Source: Clostridium_B lapidicellarium (GTDB lineage Bacteria > Bacillota > Clostridia > Clostridiales > Clostridiaceae). Taken from it: a stretch of DNA of 64,000 bases. Below the pieces are notes generated by a model. That model did not search any database. It was not told where the DNA came from and saw nothing but the letters and a program-made list of their open reading frames with translations. The stretch spans positions 1-64,000 of the forward strand of contig NZ_JBGFFE010000005.1 of NCBI RefSeq assembly GCF_041224415.1, in the 5' to 3' direction. Positions 24,752 through 34,310 of this stretch are shown here, one piece after another. The position numbers and the translations under genes are program-made. Position 1 is the stretch's first letter. Every line of letters begins with the position of its first letter.

Positions 24752-26680
24752 TCATAGTACAAATTTATCTACCATTATATTTCCATCCTTTAAATAGGCA
24801 TGTACATTTTTACCCGGGGACTCCAGTACCTTTTCCCTATCCCCCACTTTAAATATGGTATTGTGGTAGGCTACATCGGCCCATATGCTGCCTTTGCTTC
24901 CCACCTGAAGTGTCGTAGACACACCTGCCATACTGCCGACAATCTTGCATCTGACTTCCTTTTGAGAACTCAAAATTCCTCCCCTTGCCACACTTCCTTC
25001 CCTTTCAAACTCAATAGAGTCACTTCCTGCAATAGTTGATACGTACTCTCCTTTTCCTGTAATAAGCACGCTCCCCGAACTCTGTATATTCGAATCCTGA
25101 CAGTAGGATATATTTACATTTACAGGAAGCCCGAGTGTATTTTCAAAATATTTTATTTTGCCATTTACCCCATCTATCAGCTCATTCAGCTCAAGATAAT
25201 TTTTTATGCTCACAGGTCCCATTCCCATAAGTCTGGTCTTTATGTACCTGACTATATCGTCTTCACTATCCTCTTCATTCTGGGCATTCAAATCGGCAAT
25301 TATATTTATTCCGAGCCTCAGAAGAATTTTGAATTTATTTTCCAGAAGTATTTTTATTATCTCTCCATCGCTTTTGTTGCACCCAAGTAAGTTATATGAT
25401 TTTATTTCATCCACAACCTGCATCAATTTATCCAAATTTTGGTTGAATTTTTTCAGGTGTTCCACCGCATGAAGTTTTTTTACATTGTCTCCGCCGCCGT
25501 ATATCTTGGACGCTACAATACTGCCGCCTATGGTTATGCTGCCTGCCGCACTTATATCGGCCCTTTCAACTTCCCTGTCTATGACAAGATCATTTCCGCA
25601 CTTTACTTTCATTCTCTCTTTGACGCCACCATGTATGACTACATCCCCTATAAATTTCACGTTTCCAGTACTTAAATCCACATCGCCGTTTATTTCATGA
25701 ACCTGGTGAACATAAAAGGTGTTTCCCTGTACGGAAGGTTTGCCATCAATAATTGCCTCAACTGTGTTTTTATCTTTGAGAATACATCCCGTACCGGCTT
25801 TAAGTTTCAATTTTTTGCCTTTTTGACATTTTATAATCTTCCCGTATACATCGCAGCCATTTTCGCCTTCGGTACCAACATGTTTTACTGCAATTACGTC
25901 CCCTTTTCTAACCGCATTCACAGCTCCTATGCTTTTAAAATCCACATTACCTACCATATCTTCCTTTAAATCTGCAAAAGTTTTAAATTTCGCCTCTATC
26001 CGATCATCTTCTCCATCTACCGGCTTTTTCCCCTGTGCCACAAGTATTTTTTTATTGGTTTTTACTACTTTTTTCAAATTTTCTTCTATTATACCATAAA
26101 CTATTTTATTATTGGATAACTCTTCTTTAATTTCCTCGGCAGTATATTCAGGCGGCTGCGTGCTCTTCACCACCCCGGCTTCAAGAGTTAATCTGGAGCT
26201 TTCAGGCGTGTCTTTCAATGCATACTCATTTTTAGGCGTATACCTAACTTCAGCATAGGCCTTCATTTTATCGTGAGGTACATGTATGCTGAACTCTCTC
26301 TTAGCTTCTTCCTCCTGAAAGACCACTTTTATATCACTGTTTGAAAAAACTTCACATCCTTTTTCAACTTCAGCTCCATCTACAAAAATCGACATGTATT
26401 TGCTTCTGCAAATTACCGCAGGCCTGCCCTTTGCCGCAGGATCCTTTACAATTATCCTTCCCTGCTCCACCCTGACAGTGCCGCTGCTTTCATCAGGATT
26501 CAAGGGTGCCATATTCCTTTCAGCATCATCCAGAAAAACCTCAATTACAGTTTTTTTCTTAAAAAAAGATTTTTTCTGTTTCAATATTCTGTATTTCAAC
26601 TGTTCCTTGGGCTTATTCAGCTCATAACTGGCAGATTTCAAACAATCTTCCAGCGAAATTCCCCGAAAAATTTTCTTCAT
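24752..26680 (-). CDS. FapA/DUF342-type protein with N-terminal Jag-N domain
   Basis: The 642-residue protein begins with a Jag-N-like domain (residues 1-50, KKIFRGISLEDCLKSASYEL). The FapA (DUF342) beta-helix region follows, recognisable by repeated short strands with Gly/Asp turns (GDVDLSTGNVKFIGDVVIHG, AAGSITIGGSIVAS), then a coiled-coil (LKKFNQNLDKLMQVVDEIK) and further beta-helix turns. FapA-type proteins are commonly encoded in flagellar clusters; the best-studied role is polar flagellar control in Vibrio, which may not carry over. The ATG at 26680 is favoured by GGGGAAGTGA upstream. Confidence 0.85.
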   Translation of the reverse strand: MKKIFRGISLEDCLKSASYELNKPKEQLKYRILKQKKSFFKKKTVIEVFLDDAERNMAPLNPDESSGTVRVEQGRIIVKDPAAKGRPAVICRSKYMSIFVDGAEVEKGCEVFSNSDIKVVFQEEEAKREFSIHVPHDKMKAYAEVRYTPKNEYALKDTPESSRLTLEAGVVKSTQPPEYTAEEIKEELSNNKIVYGIIEENLKKVVKTNKKILVAQGKKPVDGEDDRIEAKFKTFADLKEDMVGNVDFKSIGAVNAVRKGDVIAVKHVGTEGENGCDVYGKIIKCQKGKKLKLKAGTGCILKDKNTVEAIIDGKPSVQGNTFYVHQVHEINGDVDLSTGNVKFIGDVVIHGGVKERMKVKCGNDLVIDREVERADISAAGSITIGGSIVASKIYGGGDNVKKLHAVEHLKKFNQNLDKLMQVVDEIKSYNLLGCNKSDGEIIKILLENKFKILLRLGINIIADLNAQNEEDSEDDIVRYIKTRLMGMGPVSIKNYLELNELIDGVNGKIKYFENTLGLPVNVNISYCQDSNIQSSGSVLITGKGEYVSTIAGSDSIEFEREGSVARGGILSSQKEVRCKIVGSMAGVSTTLQVGSKGSIWADVAYHNTIFKVGDREKVLESPGKNVHAYLKDGNIMVDKFVL

Positions 26681-26755
26681 ATAAATCAATCACTTCCCCA
26701 TTCAACATAAACACAAAATTCACCGGCACTCCTCAATTCCGAATTGTCCTGATCT

Positions 26756-27595
26756 TCATCTGACATATTTCGTCTTCTTAAAATTATTTATATCCCCTTT
26801 TATTTCCTCGTCGTATGCCTGCATTATCTTGAGAAGTATTTCATTATTTGAAGAATTAAATTTAATATTTCCCAGACTTTTTACAGGAAGTACCTTAGGA
26901 GAAGTACCCGATATAAACACCGCATCAAATTTATCTATATCCTCACAGCTCACATCTTTCTCCAATACATCCAGCCCGAGTCTGCCGCAGATCTTAATTA
27001 TAATGCTCCTCGTAGTCCCGGGCAGCACTCTTTTGAGGGGCGGGGTTATAACCTTTTCATCTTTTATCATAAATATATTGGACTTGCTTCCTTCGGTTAT
27101 ATTTCCACTATTGTCTACAAGAATCGCCTCAAATATATTGCTTTCCCTTATCTTTTTGCCAACCCGTGCCCTGTACTCCTGATTTATCACCTTGGCATTC
27201 GGATTTTCCCTCTCAACTTGAAAAAAGTCAGTTCTTACTCCTGTTTTATAATCTTCGGGAACGGGATAATGGTGTTCTACGAAATAAGCTAAAAATCTGC
27301 GGCCTCTATAGAAATTAAATATAAGTTTCACATTTCCGGCATAGATTTTATTTATATCTATCAATTTAAGTATTTCATCTGCAATTTCTCTCCTGCCAAG
27401 CCACAATTTAAGTCCAGTTACATTAAAAGAATTATCCAGCCTATCCAAATGAGCTTTTAAAAATAAAGGCTTCCCATCTATTATACGGATTACTTCATAG
27501 AGAGATTTCCCCTTTTCCAACACATCATCGTTAAATTTCTCCTTGTTTTTCACCTCATTGTCTTCTAAAAAGAATTTACTGAAACACTCATCCAT
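26756..27595 (-). CDS. Class IV PLP aminotransferase / aminodeoxychorismate lyase-like
   Basis: This 279-residue fold-type IV PLP enzyme contains GKSLYEVIRIIDGKPLFLKA, the presumed PLP lysine in AKVINQEYRARV, DNSGNITEGSKSNIFMI, and PPLKRVLPGTTRSIIIK. Relatives are 4-amino-4-deoxychorismate lyase (PabC, folate branch), D-amino-acid and branched-chain aminotransferases, which cannot be told apart safely by eye. The length fits PabC or D-amino acid aminotransferase rather than IlvE. AGAAGG precedes the ATG. It is 66 bp from the FapA-like gene, perhaps by chance. Confidence 0.8.
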   Translation of the reverse strand: MDECFSKFFLEDNEVKNKEKFNDDVLEKGKSLYEVIRIIDGKPLFLKAHLDRLDNSFNVTGLKLWLGRREIADEILKLIDINKIYAGNVKLIFNFYRGRRFLAYFVEHHYPVPEDYKTGVRTDFFQVERENPNAKVINQEYRARVGKKIRESNIFEAILVDNSGNITEGSKSNIFMIKDEKVITPPLKRVLPGTTRSIIIKICGRLGLDVLEKDVSCEDIDKFDAVFISGTSPKVLPVKSLGNIKFNSSNNEILLKIMQAYDEEIKGDINNFKKTKYVR

Positions 27596-27734
27596 TATAA
27601 ATACCTTCTTTAAAATTTAATCAAATATCAACTTATATTTTATCATTATCCCGGACAATTTCCCACTTAGTTCCGCGGGAGTATTGCAAATGAAAGTGCA
27701 AATAATCCATGAGCTGAAAACAGGATCCTGGCCG

Positions 27735-28330
27735 CCGAAGTGTGCCACTTACGGCAGGGCAAATCAATATTCCGACCCGTCACAAAGTATGCCACCTACA
27801 GCAGGGCAAATCAATATATAGCACGGTATATAGGGAAGTAATCGATAAACTACAGGGAGAGAGAACTGCCCGGACAAAGCTTGTCTTTTATAGATGGAGA
27901 ACTAGCCGGAGGCATGCACTGCATCATAAAAAGAGAATTGCTCGGGTGGACATGCAGTGCATCGTAATAGAATTGCCCGGATGGACATGCCACCATAGAA
28001 TAGGATAGGAAATTACTTAAGCGGACATGCACTGCATGCATCATAAAGAGAAAATTGCTTTGGTGAATATGCCTACCATCCCAAAGAGAGAAACATCCGG
28101 AGGGACATGCCATTATACAGAGAAAATTGCCAGTTGGGCACATCTAACGTTTCAAAGAGGGAACTAGCTGAAAGGACACGTCATCGTAGAGAAAATTGCC
28201 CGGATGGACTGCTTACTGTTCAAAAAATTGCTTGGGGAGACATGCCTACCCCTCAAAAAGAGAACTAAGCCGGAGGGACATGCCACCACACAGGGAAAAG
28301 ACTGCCTTATGGAGAAAGAACTTTCAACAA
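27735..28330. repeat. Degenerate tandem repeat array, units about 32-48 bp
   Basis: This GC-richer region opens with two copies, 47 bp apart, of TGCCACNTACNGCAGGGCAA followed by ATCAATAT (27741 and 27788 region). It continues as about 12 diverged units of 30-40 bp built around GAGAAAATTGCCCGGANGG followed by ACATGCC. No unit is identical to another and there are no constant-repeat/variable-spacer blocks. Reading frames through it give a repetitive peptide (ACPSG, HPSN) but no ribosome site or sensible protein. With its flanks it fills the 1.27-kb gap 27596-28867. Confidence 0.7.
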
Positions 28331-28552
28331 GGAGATGTAGATTATCTGGATAGGCGGCTACTTTACAGATAGAGGACTCCACAAGGAGATAATTGATCGG
28401 AGGGATAATTGCTCGAGTGGACATTCCATGCCACTGCAGAGGAAACAAGACTGCAAAATATGCAGAGCAGCAGCTGGCATATAAATGAGTGAACGGGCGG
28501 AAAATAAATGTTGAATTGGCAAAACAAGCTGCTCTGCAGATTGGAGTACTTC

Positions 28553-28604
28553 TTGTTTACAGTTTGTTAACAGCCCCCGGGGGCTGTTAACAAACTGTAA
28601 ACAA
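28553..28604. repeat. Perfect 52-bp palindrome with CCCCCGGGGG centre
   Basis: The left arm TTGTTTACAGTTTGTTAACA followed by GCCCCC is followed immediately by its exact complement, centred between 28578 and 28579, with no loop. It would form a long hairpin in RNA or a cruciform in DNA. Half-copies of the same sequence occur at 29558-29585 and 34311-34340. Confidence 0.9.
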
Positions 28605-28792
28605 AATAGGACATCATGCAATTTATGTATGACCAACGCGAGAATATTCTCAGGTAAATAATCTCAAAGATACAAGAGGACAACATTCACATCACAGCTA
28701 AAACTTATGGGTTTTTTGCAATATCCCCGAATTTTGAACTAAACATGAGTGGGAAACACTGTCCAGCCAGGTAACCTCCAGAAAATAGAAGT

Positions 28793-28822
28793 TTGAACTT
28801 TAAACTGCCTATATGATATTAT
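28793..28822 (+). promoter_or_regulatory. Candidate sigma-A promoter for the HAD gene
   Basis: TTGAAC (28793-28798) and TATTAT (28817-28822) are 18 bases apart, about 45 bases before the TTG start of the HAD gene, the only plus-strand gene nearby. Confidence 0.5.
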
Positions 28823-28867
28823 AGAAAAGAACAAAATTCAAAGCTTAAAAACAAATGAGGTGATTCT

Positions 28868-29512
28868 TTGACAAAACTTGCCATATTCGACGTTGACTTT
28901 ACTTTAACAAACCGGGAAACCCTTGTGGAATTTTACACATTCATGTTGAAAAAAAATCCAAAACTCATATTGTACGCACCTTTTGGAATTATATCTGCCT
29001 TTTTATTTATAATTGGTTTATTCAGTGCAAAAAGAGCCAAGGAAAATTTTATTTCATTCATAAATGGAATAAATGAAGAAAAAATGAAACATTTAACAGC
29101 AGAATTTTATAAAAAGAGGATGTGCAAAATATTCTACAGCGATGCCCTTGATACAATGAAAAAATTTAAAAATAAGGGCTACAAAATATATCTCATCTCT
29201 GCATCTGCAGAATTTTACCTGAGAGAACTTTATAGAATAAAAGAAGTGGACAAAATAATAGGTACCACATTTTTAATCAAAAATGGTAAACACTACAATA
29301 AAATCATAGGTAAAAACTGCAAAGGGGATGAAAAAGTGAGGAGGCTCAAGGAATCCCTGAAAAATGATGGCATAAAAGTTGATTTCAAAAATTCATATAT
29401 GTTCTCTGACTCCCTGGCGGATCTTCCATTATTCAATGCAGTGGGAAATCCATATCTGATAAATTACAAGAAAAATAATCCGTATAACATAAAGGTGCTG
29501 AATTGGAAGTAA
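28868..29512 (+). CDS. HAD-IB family phosphatase (SerB-like)
   Basis: The 214-residue HAD hydrolase has motif I at the N-terminus (AIFDVDFTLTNRE), a hydrophobic stretch (residues about 30-52) typical of the HAD-IB group, motif II ISASAE, and motif IV FSDSLADLPLF. These enzymes remove phosphate from small molecules, possibly a phospholipid head group or phosphoserine; the substrate is unknown. The start is TTG at 28868 with GAGGTGA before it. It runs against the surrounding minus-strand genes and is flanked on both sides by CCCCCGGGGG elements, which could mean it arrived as a unit. Confidence 0.82.
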   Translation: MTKLAIFDVDFTLTNRETLVEFYTFMLKKNPKLILYAPFGIISAFLFIIGLFSAKRAKENFISFINGINEEKMKHLTAEFYKKRMCKIFYSDALDTMKKFKNKGYKIYLISASAEFYLRELYRIKEVDKIIGTTFLIKNGKHYNKIIGKNCKGDEKVRRLKESLKNDGIKVDFKNSYMFSDSLADLPLFNAVGNPYLINYKKNNPYNIKVLNWK

Positions 29513-29557
29513 AGAGTGAATTTACAGTTTTTATATTCATTGTTTGTTCATAATTCA

Positions 29558-29585
29558 TTTACAATTTGTTCATGACCCCCGGGGG
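29558..29585. repeat. CCCCCGGGGG element, half copy
   Basis: ATTTACAATTTGTTCATGA is followed by CCCCCGGGGG (29576-29585). It shares 24 of its final 25 bases with the copy ending at 34340 and resembles the left arm of the palindrome at 28553. Just after it (29586-29640) short GCCATCCGA-like repeats follow. Confidence 0.7.
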
Positions 29586-29662
29586 TAGCTTGGCCACCCG
29601 AGCCATCCGAGCCATCCAAGCCACCCAACCACTCTGCAACCCAGAAGCTCCGCCAACCCAGC

Positions 29663-29719
29663 AAAAAAAAGTTCAAATATTGGTGACTTTCAATTGAAAA
29701 TTCACCAAATTTGAACTTT
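29663..29719 (-). terminator. Terminator after the DUF1292 gene
   Basis: A long hairpin (AAGTTCAAAT, GGTGA and their complements, one bulge) lies 17 bases after the DUF1292 stop and is followed on the minus strand by TTTTTTTT. It is a strong intrinsic terminator. Confidence 0.85.
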
Positions 29720-29735
29720 ACAGTTTCATATGAGT

Positions 29736-30065
29736 TTATTCCTGCGATAACTGCTGATAATAAGCTGAAACTTCCTTGAATTCATCTTCCTCAGGTATAA
29801 CGAGCTCAGCTGCTGATTCATTGCCTTCAACTTTAAATAGATAAACAGAGCTATCCTGTGGATTTTTAACTATGGCATATTCATTTTCCTTGAATTCAAA
29901 ACCGTCAACTACTTCACAGGGAACCATATTTCCATCTTCATCTTCCAGGTTCACTATCAGCGGTTCATGGTCTCCACAACTGCTGCATCCACAGCCGCAA
30001 TCATTAACATTTTCATCTTCACTGCTGCAATTGCAGCCTTGTTTGTTTAATTCATCTTCATCCAT
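29736..30065 (-). CDS. DUF1292 domain protein with Cys-rich N-terminus
   Basis: This small acidic protein of the DUF1292 family, common in Clostridia, has a core reading LIVNLEDEDGNMVPCEVVDG, FKENEYAIVKNP and SVYLFKVEGNE. It is preceded by an unusual Cys cluster (CNCSS, then CGCGCSSCGDH), with six Cys in about 20 residues that could bind metal. The start is uncertain. The ATG at 30065 gives 109 residues but lacks a clear ribosome site; a GTG at 30131 would add 22 residues that look unlike protein. Function is unknown. Confidence 0.75.
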   Translation of the reverse strand: MDEDELNKQGCNCSSEDENVNDCGCGCSSCGDHEPLIVNLEDEDGNMVPCEVVDGFEFKENEYAIVKNPQDSSVYLFKVEGNESAAELVIPEEDEFKEVSAYYQQLSQE

Positions 30066-30291
30066 GATATATACCCGGTTAACCTTAAAGGTGGATATCC
30101 TATCAACATTATAACCTCGTTCTGGGCTCACACCGCAGCGGAATTTCTGTAAAATCTTCCGGCATGTATATTAAAAGCTATAATTTGTAGTTATAATCCT
30201 ACCGGGGATATTCACCTCCTTTTTTATCGTTATATTTTAATTCTACCCTTAATTGCAGTATAATAAAAGCCTTTTTTAGTTAAAAGTAAAA

Positions 30292-30322
30292 AAAATATCG
30301 GGCATTTCCTGCCCGATATTTT
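30292..30322 (-). terminator. Terminator after the pyruvate:ferredoxin oxidoreductase gene
   Basis: A perfect 13-bp inverted repeat (AAAATATCGGGCA and its complement, 5-base loop) starts 10 bases after the stop and ends in T-rich sequence on the minus strand. Confidence 0.85.
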
Positions 30323-30331
30323 CAAATACTA

Positions 30332-33300
30332 TTATTGTTCATTTGCAAGCTTTTTGTATCCTTCAATTCTCTCGAATGCATCTTTCTTAGTCTTTGCAAA
30401 CAGAGCTTCTGCTTTTTCAGGAGACTGTTTAACAAGTGAAGAGTATCTAACTTCGCCCATCAAGAAGTCTTTGAAATCTCCAGTTGGCTCTTTGGAATCA
30501 AGGCTGAATGCTTTCTTGCCCTCTTCCTTCAACTGAGGATTGTATCTGTAAAGTGACCAGTATCCACAATCAACGGCTTTCTTGATTTCTCTCTGGCTCT
30601 TGCCCATTCCGGCTCTCAGTCCGTGGTTGATACATGGAGCATAAGCTATTATGAGAGATGGTCCTTTATAAGCTTCTGCCTCTTTCATTGCTTTAACTGC
30701 CTGAGCTTTGTCTGAACCTATGGCAATCTGAGCTACATATACATATCCGTAAGTCATAGCCATTCTTCCAAGATCTTTCTTCTTTGTCTTTTTACCACTT
30801 GCCGCAAATTTAGCTACAGCAGCTGCAGGGGTAGATTTTGATGATTGTCCACCTGTATTTGAATAAACTTCTGTATCAAGTACAAGTACATTTATATCTT
30901 CTCCCGATGCAAGTACGTGGTCTAAACCGCCGTATCCTATATCATAAGCCCAGCCGTCTCCACCAACTACCCAGTGAGATCTCTTGATTAAGAAATCTCT
31001 GTTATCATAGATTTTGTTGAGTACGGGGTCGTTTCCTTTTTCTTTTTCAAGTAAGGCTGTTATCTTGTCAGCTCTTTCTCTTGTGCCTTCACCTTCATAC
31101 ATATTTTCAATCCAGTCTTTCAAAGCAGCTTTAAGCTCTCCGCTTATGTTGCCCTCTATGGCTTTCTGCATGTTCAGCTTAAGTCTTTCTCTTATCTGTT
31201 TTACTCCTAAGACCATACCAAGTCCATATTCAGCATTGTCTTCAAACAGTGAGTTAGCCCAAGATGGACCATGTCCTCTATAATTAGTAGTGTATGGAGT
31301 TGTTGGTGCAGAAGCTCCCCAGATTGATGAGCATCCTGTTGCATTGGATATCATCATTGTATCTCCGAACAACTGAGTTGCAAGTTTAACGTAAGGAGTT
31401 TCTCCACATCCTGCACAGGCTCCTGAGAACTCAAGCAGCGGCTGTTCAAACTGGCTTCCTCTTACATTGAATTTGTTCATAGGGTTTTTCTTAGGTGATA
31501 CGGACATAGCGTAATCCCAAGCTTTTGATTTATACAACTGAGTTTCAATTGGCTTCATAACAAGAGCTTTGTCTTTTGCAGGACATATGTCTGCACAGTT
31601 TCCACATCCCTGACAGTCAAGCGGTGAAACAGCTATGGTAAATTTAAGTCCCTTTGCTCCGTTGGCATCCTTGTGATCAAATCCCTTAGGTGCTTTGGAA
31701 GCTTCTTCCTCAGTAGTAAGTATAGGTCTTATAGCTGCATGAGGACATACAAATGAGCACTGGTTGCATTCTATGCATTTATCTACCTGCCATTCCGGAA
31801 CAAATGTAGCTATTCCTCTCTTTTCATAAGCTGCAGTTCCTGCAGGGAATGTACCATCTTCCATTCCTACGAAAGTGCTTACCGGAAGTTTGTCTCCATC
31901 CTGTCTGTTCATAGGATCTGCTATCTTCTTGATAAATTCAGGAACTTCTCTTGTAGCGGCAGCTTCTTCTGAAGCATTCTTCCATGAAGCAGGTACGTCT
32001 ACCTTGACTACAGATTTAACACCCTGATCTATAGCTGCATTGTTCATGTCAACAATTTTTTGTCCTTTTCTGCCGTAAGATGTAACAACTGCTTCTTTCA
32101 GGTATTTAACAGCATCCTCTATAGGTATGATGTTGGTAATCTTGAAGAAAGCGGACTGACATATCATGTTTATTCTTCTGCCAAGTCCTATATCATTGGC
32201 AATTTTCACAGCGTTTAATGTATAAAATTCGATATCATTATTTGCTATATATCTCTTTACCGAAGCAGGCAATTCCTTTTCAAGTTCTTCTGGAGTCCAA
32301 ATTGTATTTAACAGGAATCTGCCGCCTTTTTTAAGTCCCTCAAGTACATTGTATTTATGAACGTAGGACTGGTTGTGAACAGCAATGAAATCAGCTTTAT
32401 CTATAAGATAAGGTGATTTTATCGGTGATTTACCAAATCTCAAGTGGGAAACCGTTATACCTCCGGATTTCTTGGAGTCATATGCGAAATATCCCTGTGC
32501 ATACATGTCTGTGTGGTCTCCTATGATCTTTATTGCACTCTTGTTTGCTCCTACAGTACCATCGGATCCAAGTCCCCAGAACTTACAAGCTGTAGTTCCC
32601 TTTGGAGTTGTCTCTATATCTTCTCCTACATTCAAGGATGTATTTGTAACATCATCCACTATTCCTATAGTAAATCCGTTCTTTGGATTATCTAATTTAA
32701 GGTTTTCAAATACCGGAAGAATATGTGATGGCAGTGTATCTTTGGAACCTAATCCGTATCTTCCTCCAACTATAACAGGTTGTCCTTCTTTGCCATAGAA
32801 TGCATTCTTAACATCCAGATAAAGAGGTTCTCCAATTGATCCTGGTTCCTTTGTTCTATCTAAAACTGCAATTTTCTTAACAGTCTTTGGTATATATTTA
32901 AAGAAATGTTTTATTGAGAATGGCCTGTACAGATGAACTGTAAGTACTCCTACTTTTTCACCCTTTGCAGTCAGATAGTCCACAACTTCCTCTACTGCTT
33001 CACAGACGGAACCCATAGCTATTATAATTCTATCTGCATCTTTTGCTCCGTAATAGTTAAACAGGTGATATTCTCTTCCTGTAAGTTGGCTTATTTTTCC
33101 CATATAACCTTCAACTATGTCAGGTAGAGCATCATAATATTTGTTAGGTGCTTCTCTCTCCTGGAAGTATATATCAGGGTTTTGAGCTGTACCACGAGTT
33201 ACAGGGTGATCCGGATTCAAAGCTCTTCTTCTAAATGCATTCAATGCATCCCAGTCAACCAATTTTGCCAGATCTTCATATTCCAGCATTTCAATTTTCT

Positions 33301-33838
33301 GAATTTCATGGGAAGTTCTAAAACCATCAAAGAAGTTTAAAAATGGAACTCTTCCTTTTATTGCAGATAAATGTGCTACTCCGGCAAGATCCATAACTTG
33401 CTGTACCGAACTCTCCGCAAGTAGTGCAAAACCTGTCTGTCTGCAGGCCATAACATCCTGGTGGTCGCCAAATATGTTAAGTGAATTAGCTGCAACTGCC
33501 CTGGCTGTTACCTGGAATACTCCTGGAAGCAATTCTCCTGCAATCTTATACATATTAGGTATCATAAGAAGTAAACCTTGTGATGCAGTATAAGTTGTAG
33601 TTAAAGCTCCTGCCTGAAGCGAACCGTGAACTGCTCCAGATGCTCCTGCTTCTGACTGCATTTCCATAACTCTCACTTGCTGCCCGAATAAGTTTTTCTT
33701 GCCCTGGGCTACCCATTCATCCACATGTTCTGCCATTGGAGATGAAGGAGTTATTGGATAGATAGCTGCTACATCAGTAAATGCATAGGAAATATAAGCT
33801 GCTGCTGTATTTCCATCCATAGTCTTCATTCTACTCAT
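30332..33838 (-). CDS. nifJ: Pyruvate:ferredoxin (flavodoxin) oxidoreductase
   Basis: PFOR turns pyruvate plus CoA into acetyl-CoA, CO2 and reduced ferredoxin, and can run in reverse. At 1168 residues this is the usual one-chain clostridial form. In order: domain I (AIYPITPSSPMAEHVDEW), domains II-III, two ferredoxin-like clusters (CIECNQCSFVCPHA and CQGCGNCADICPA), and the TPP domain (GACAGCGETPYVKL, GGDGWAYDIGYGGLDHVLAS, then SNTGGQSSKSTP) with a C-terminal extension. AAAAGGAGAGG precedes the ATG. A flavodoxin is encoded 540 bp upstream and could accept its electrons. Confidence 0.97.
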   Translation of the reverse strand: MSRMKTMDGNTAAAYISYAFTDVAAIYPITPSSPMAEHVDEWVAQGKKNLFGQQVRVMEMQSEAGASGAVHGSLQAGALTTTYTASQGLLLMIPNMYKIAGELLPGVFQVTARAVAANSLNIFGDHQDVMACRQTGFALLAESSVQQVMDLAGVAHLSAIKGRVPFLNFFDGFRTSHEIQKIEMLEYEDLAKLVDWDALNAFRRRALNPDHPVTRGTAQNPDIYFQEREAPNKYYDALPDIVEGYMGKISQLTGREYHLFNYYGAKDADRIIIAMGSVCEAVEEVVDYLTAKGEKVGVLTVHLYRPFSIKHFFKYIPKTVKKIAVLDRTKEPGSIGEPLYLDVKNAFYGKEGQPVIVGGRYGLGSKDTLPSHILPVFENLKLDNPKNGFTIGIVDDVTNTSLNVGEDIETTPKGTTACKFWGLGSDGTVGANKSAIKIIGDHTDMYAQGYFAYDSKKSGGITVSHLRFGKSPIKSPYLIDKADFIAVHNQSYVHKYNVLEGLKKGGRFLLNTIWTPEELEKELPASVKRYIANNDIEFYTLNAVKIANDIGLGRRINMICQSAFFKITNIIPIEDAVKYLKEAVVTSYGRKGQKIVDMNNAAIDQGVKSVVKVDVPASWKNASEEAAATREVPEFIKKIADPMNRQDGDKLPVSTFVGMEDGTFPAGTAAYEKRGIATFVPEWQVDKCIECNQCSFVCPHAAIRPILTTEEEASKAPKGFDHKDANGAKGLKFTIAVSPLDCQGCGNCADICPAKDKALVMKPIETQLYKSKAWDYAMSVSPKKNPMNKFNVRGSQFEQPLLEFSGACAGCGETPYVKLATQLFGDTMMISNATGCSSIWGASAPTTPYTTNYRGHGPSWANSLFEDNAEYGLGMVLGVKQIRERLKLNMQKAIEGNISGELKAALKDWIENMYEGEGTRERADKITALLEKEKGNDPVLNKIYDNRDFLIKRSHWVVGGDGWAYDIGYGGLDHVLASGEDINVLVLDTEVYSNTGGQSSKSTPAAAVAKFAASGKKTKKKDLGRMAMTYGYVYVAQIAIGSDKAQAVKAMKEAEAYKGPSLIIAYAPCINHGLRAGMGKSQREIKKAVDCGYWSLYRYNPQLKEEGKKAFSLDSKEPTGDFKDFLMGEVRYSSLVKQSPEKAEALFAKTKKDAFERIEGYKKLANEQ

Positions 33839-34180
33839 AAAAATTCCTCTCCTTTTTAACTATTGTAAATTTTGAATAATATTTGTGCTTTTTAATTTTA
33901 TTTAAACTAATACAGTAATTATATCACAATTAGTACAGCAATTGCACTGCAAGTGAAAATTTTAATTAAAAAGTACAAAATCCAGTTTTATTTTTATTTT
34001 TTATTTAACCCTACAGTTTTACTATACAGCAAAACGACAAAATTTTAAATACAAAAAACAATTTTTAAAAAATTTTTGTATACGATTATCCATCATTCGA
34101 CTGATTTAGCTGTACTACAGATATAATTTTTTTAAAATACAGCCTGTATACAATAATTTTCGGGCGGCAATATGAAAGGT

Positions 34181-34222
34181 CGGGCACTGCTTTACTACCC
34201 AGGTGCACGGCGGCAGTGCCCG
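34181..34222. other. GC-rich stem-loop of unknown function
   Basis: A perfect 10-bp stem (CGGGCACTGC and GCAGTGCCCG) encloses 22 bases, with further CGGGC/GCCCG words on both sides (34161, 34242). This is unusually GC-rich for the surrounding DNA. It could be part of a structured leader RNA of nifJ, of the flavodoxin 3' end, or a mobile-element end. It matches no riboswitch I know. Confidence 0.5.
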
Positions 34223-34310
34223 AATCCTGATAAATCACCGGGCATGAAAAAAGATCATCCTTTCGTTAACAAATAGACAATCTATCTTAATTTACAAATT
34301 ATTCATCAAT

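Noticed and set aside
27735..28330. Possible CRISPR array
   Set aside because: No identical direct repeats separated by unique spacers; every unit is diverged along its whole length and no cas gene is present.
27742..28636. Several 90-residue reading frames on both strands in the repeat array
   Set aside because: They follow the repeat periodicity, have no ribosome sites and carry Cys/Ser/Pro/His-rich repetitive peptides unlike proteins.
33838..33960. Rex-type operator before nifJ
   Set aside because: TTGTG is present but the other half site is not a match, so no claim is made.
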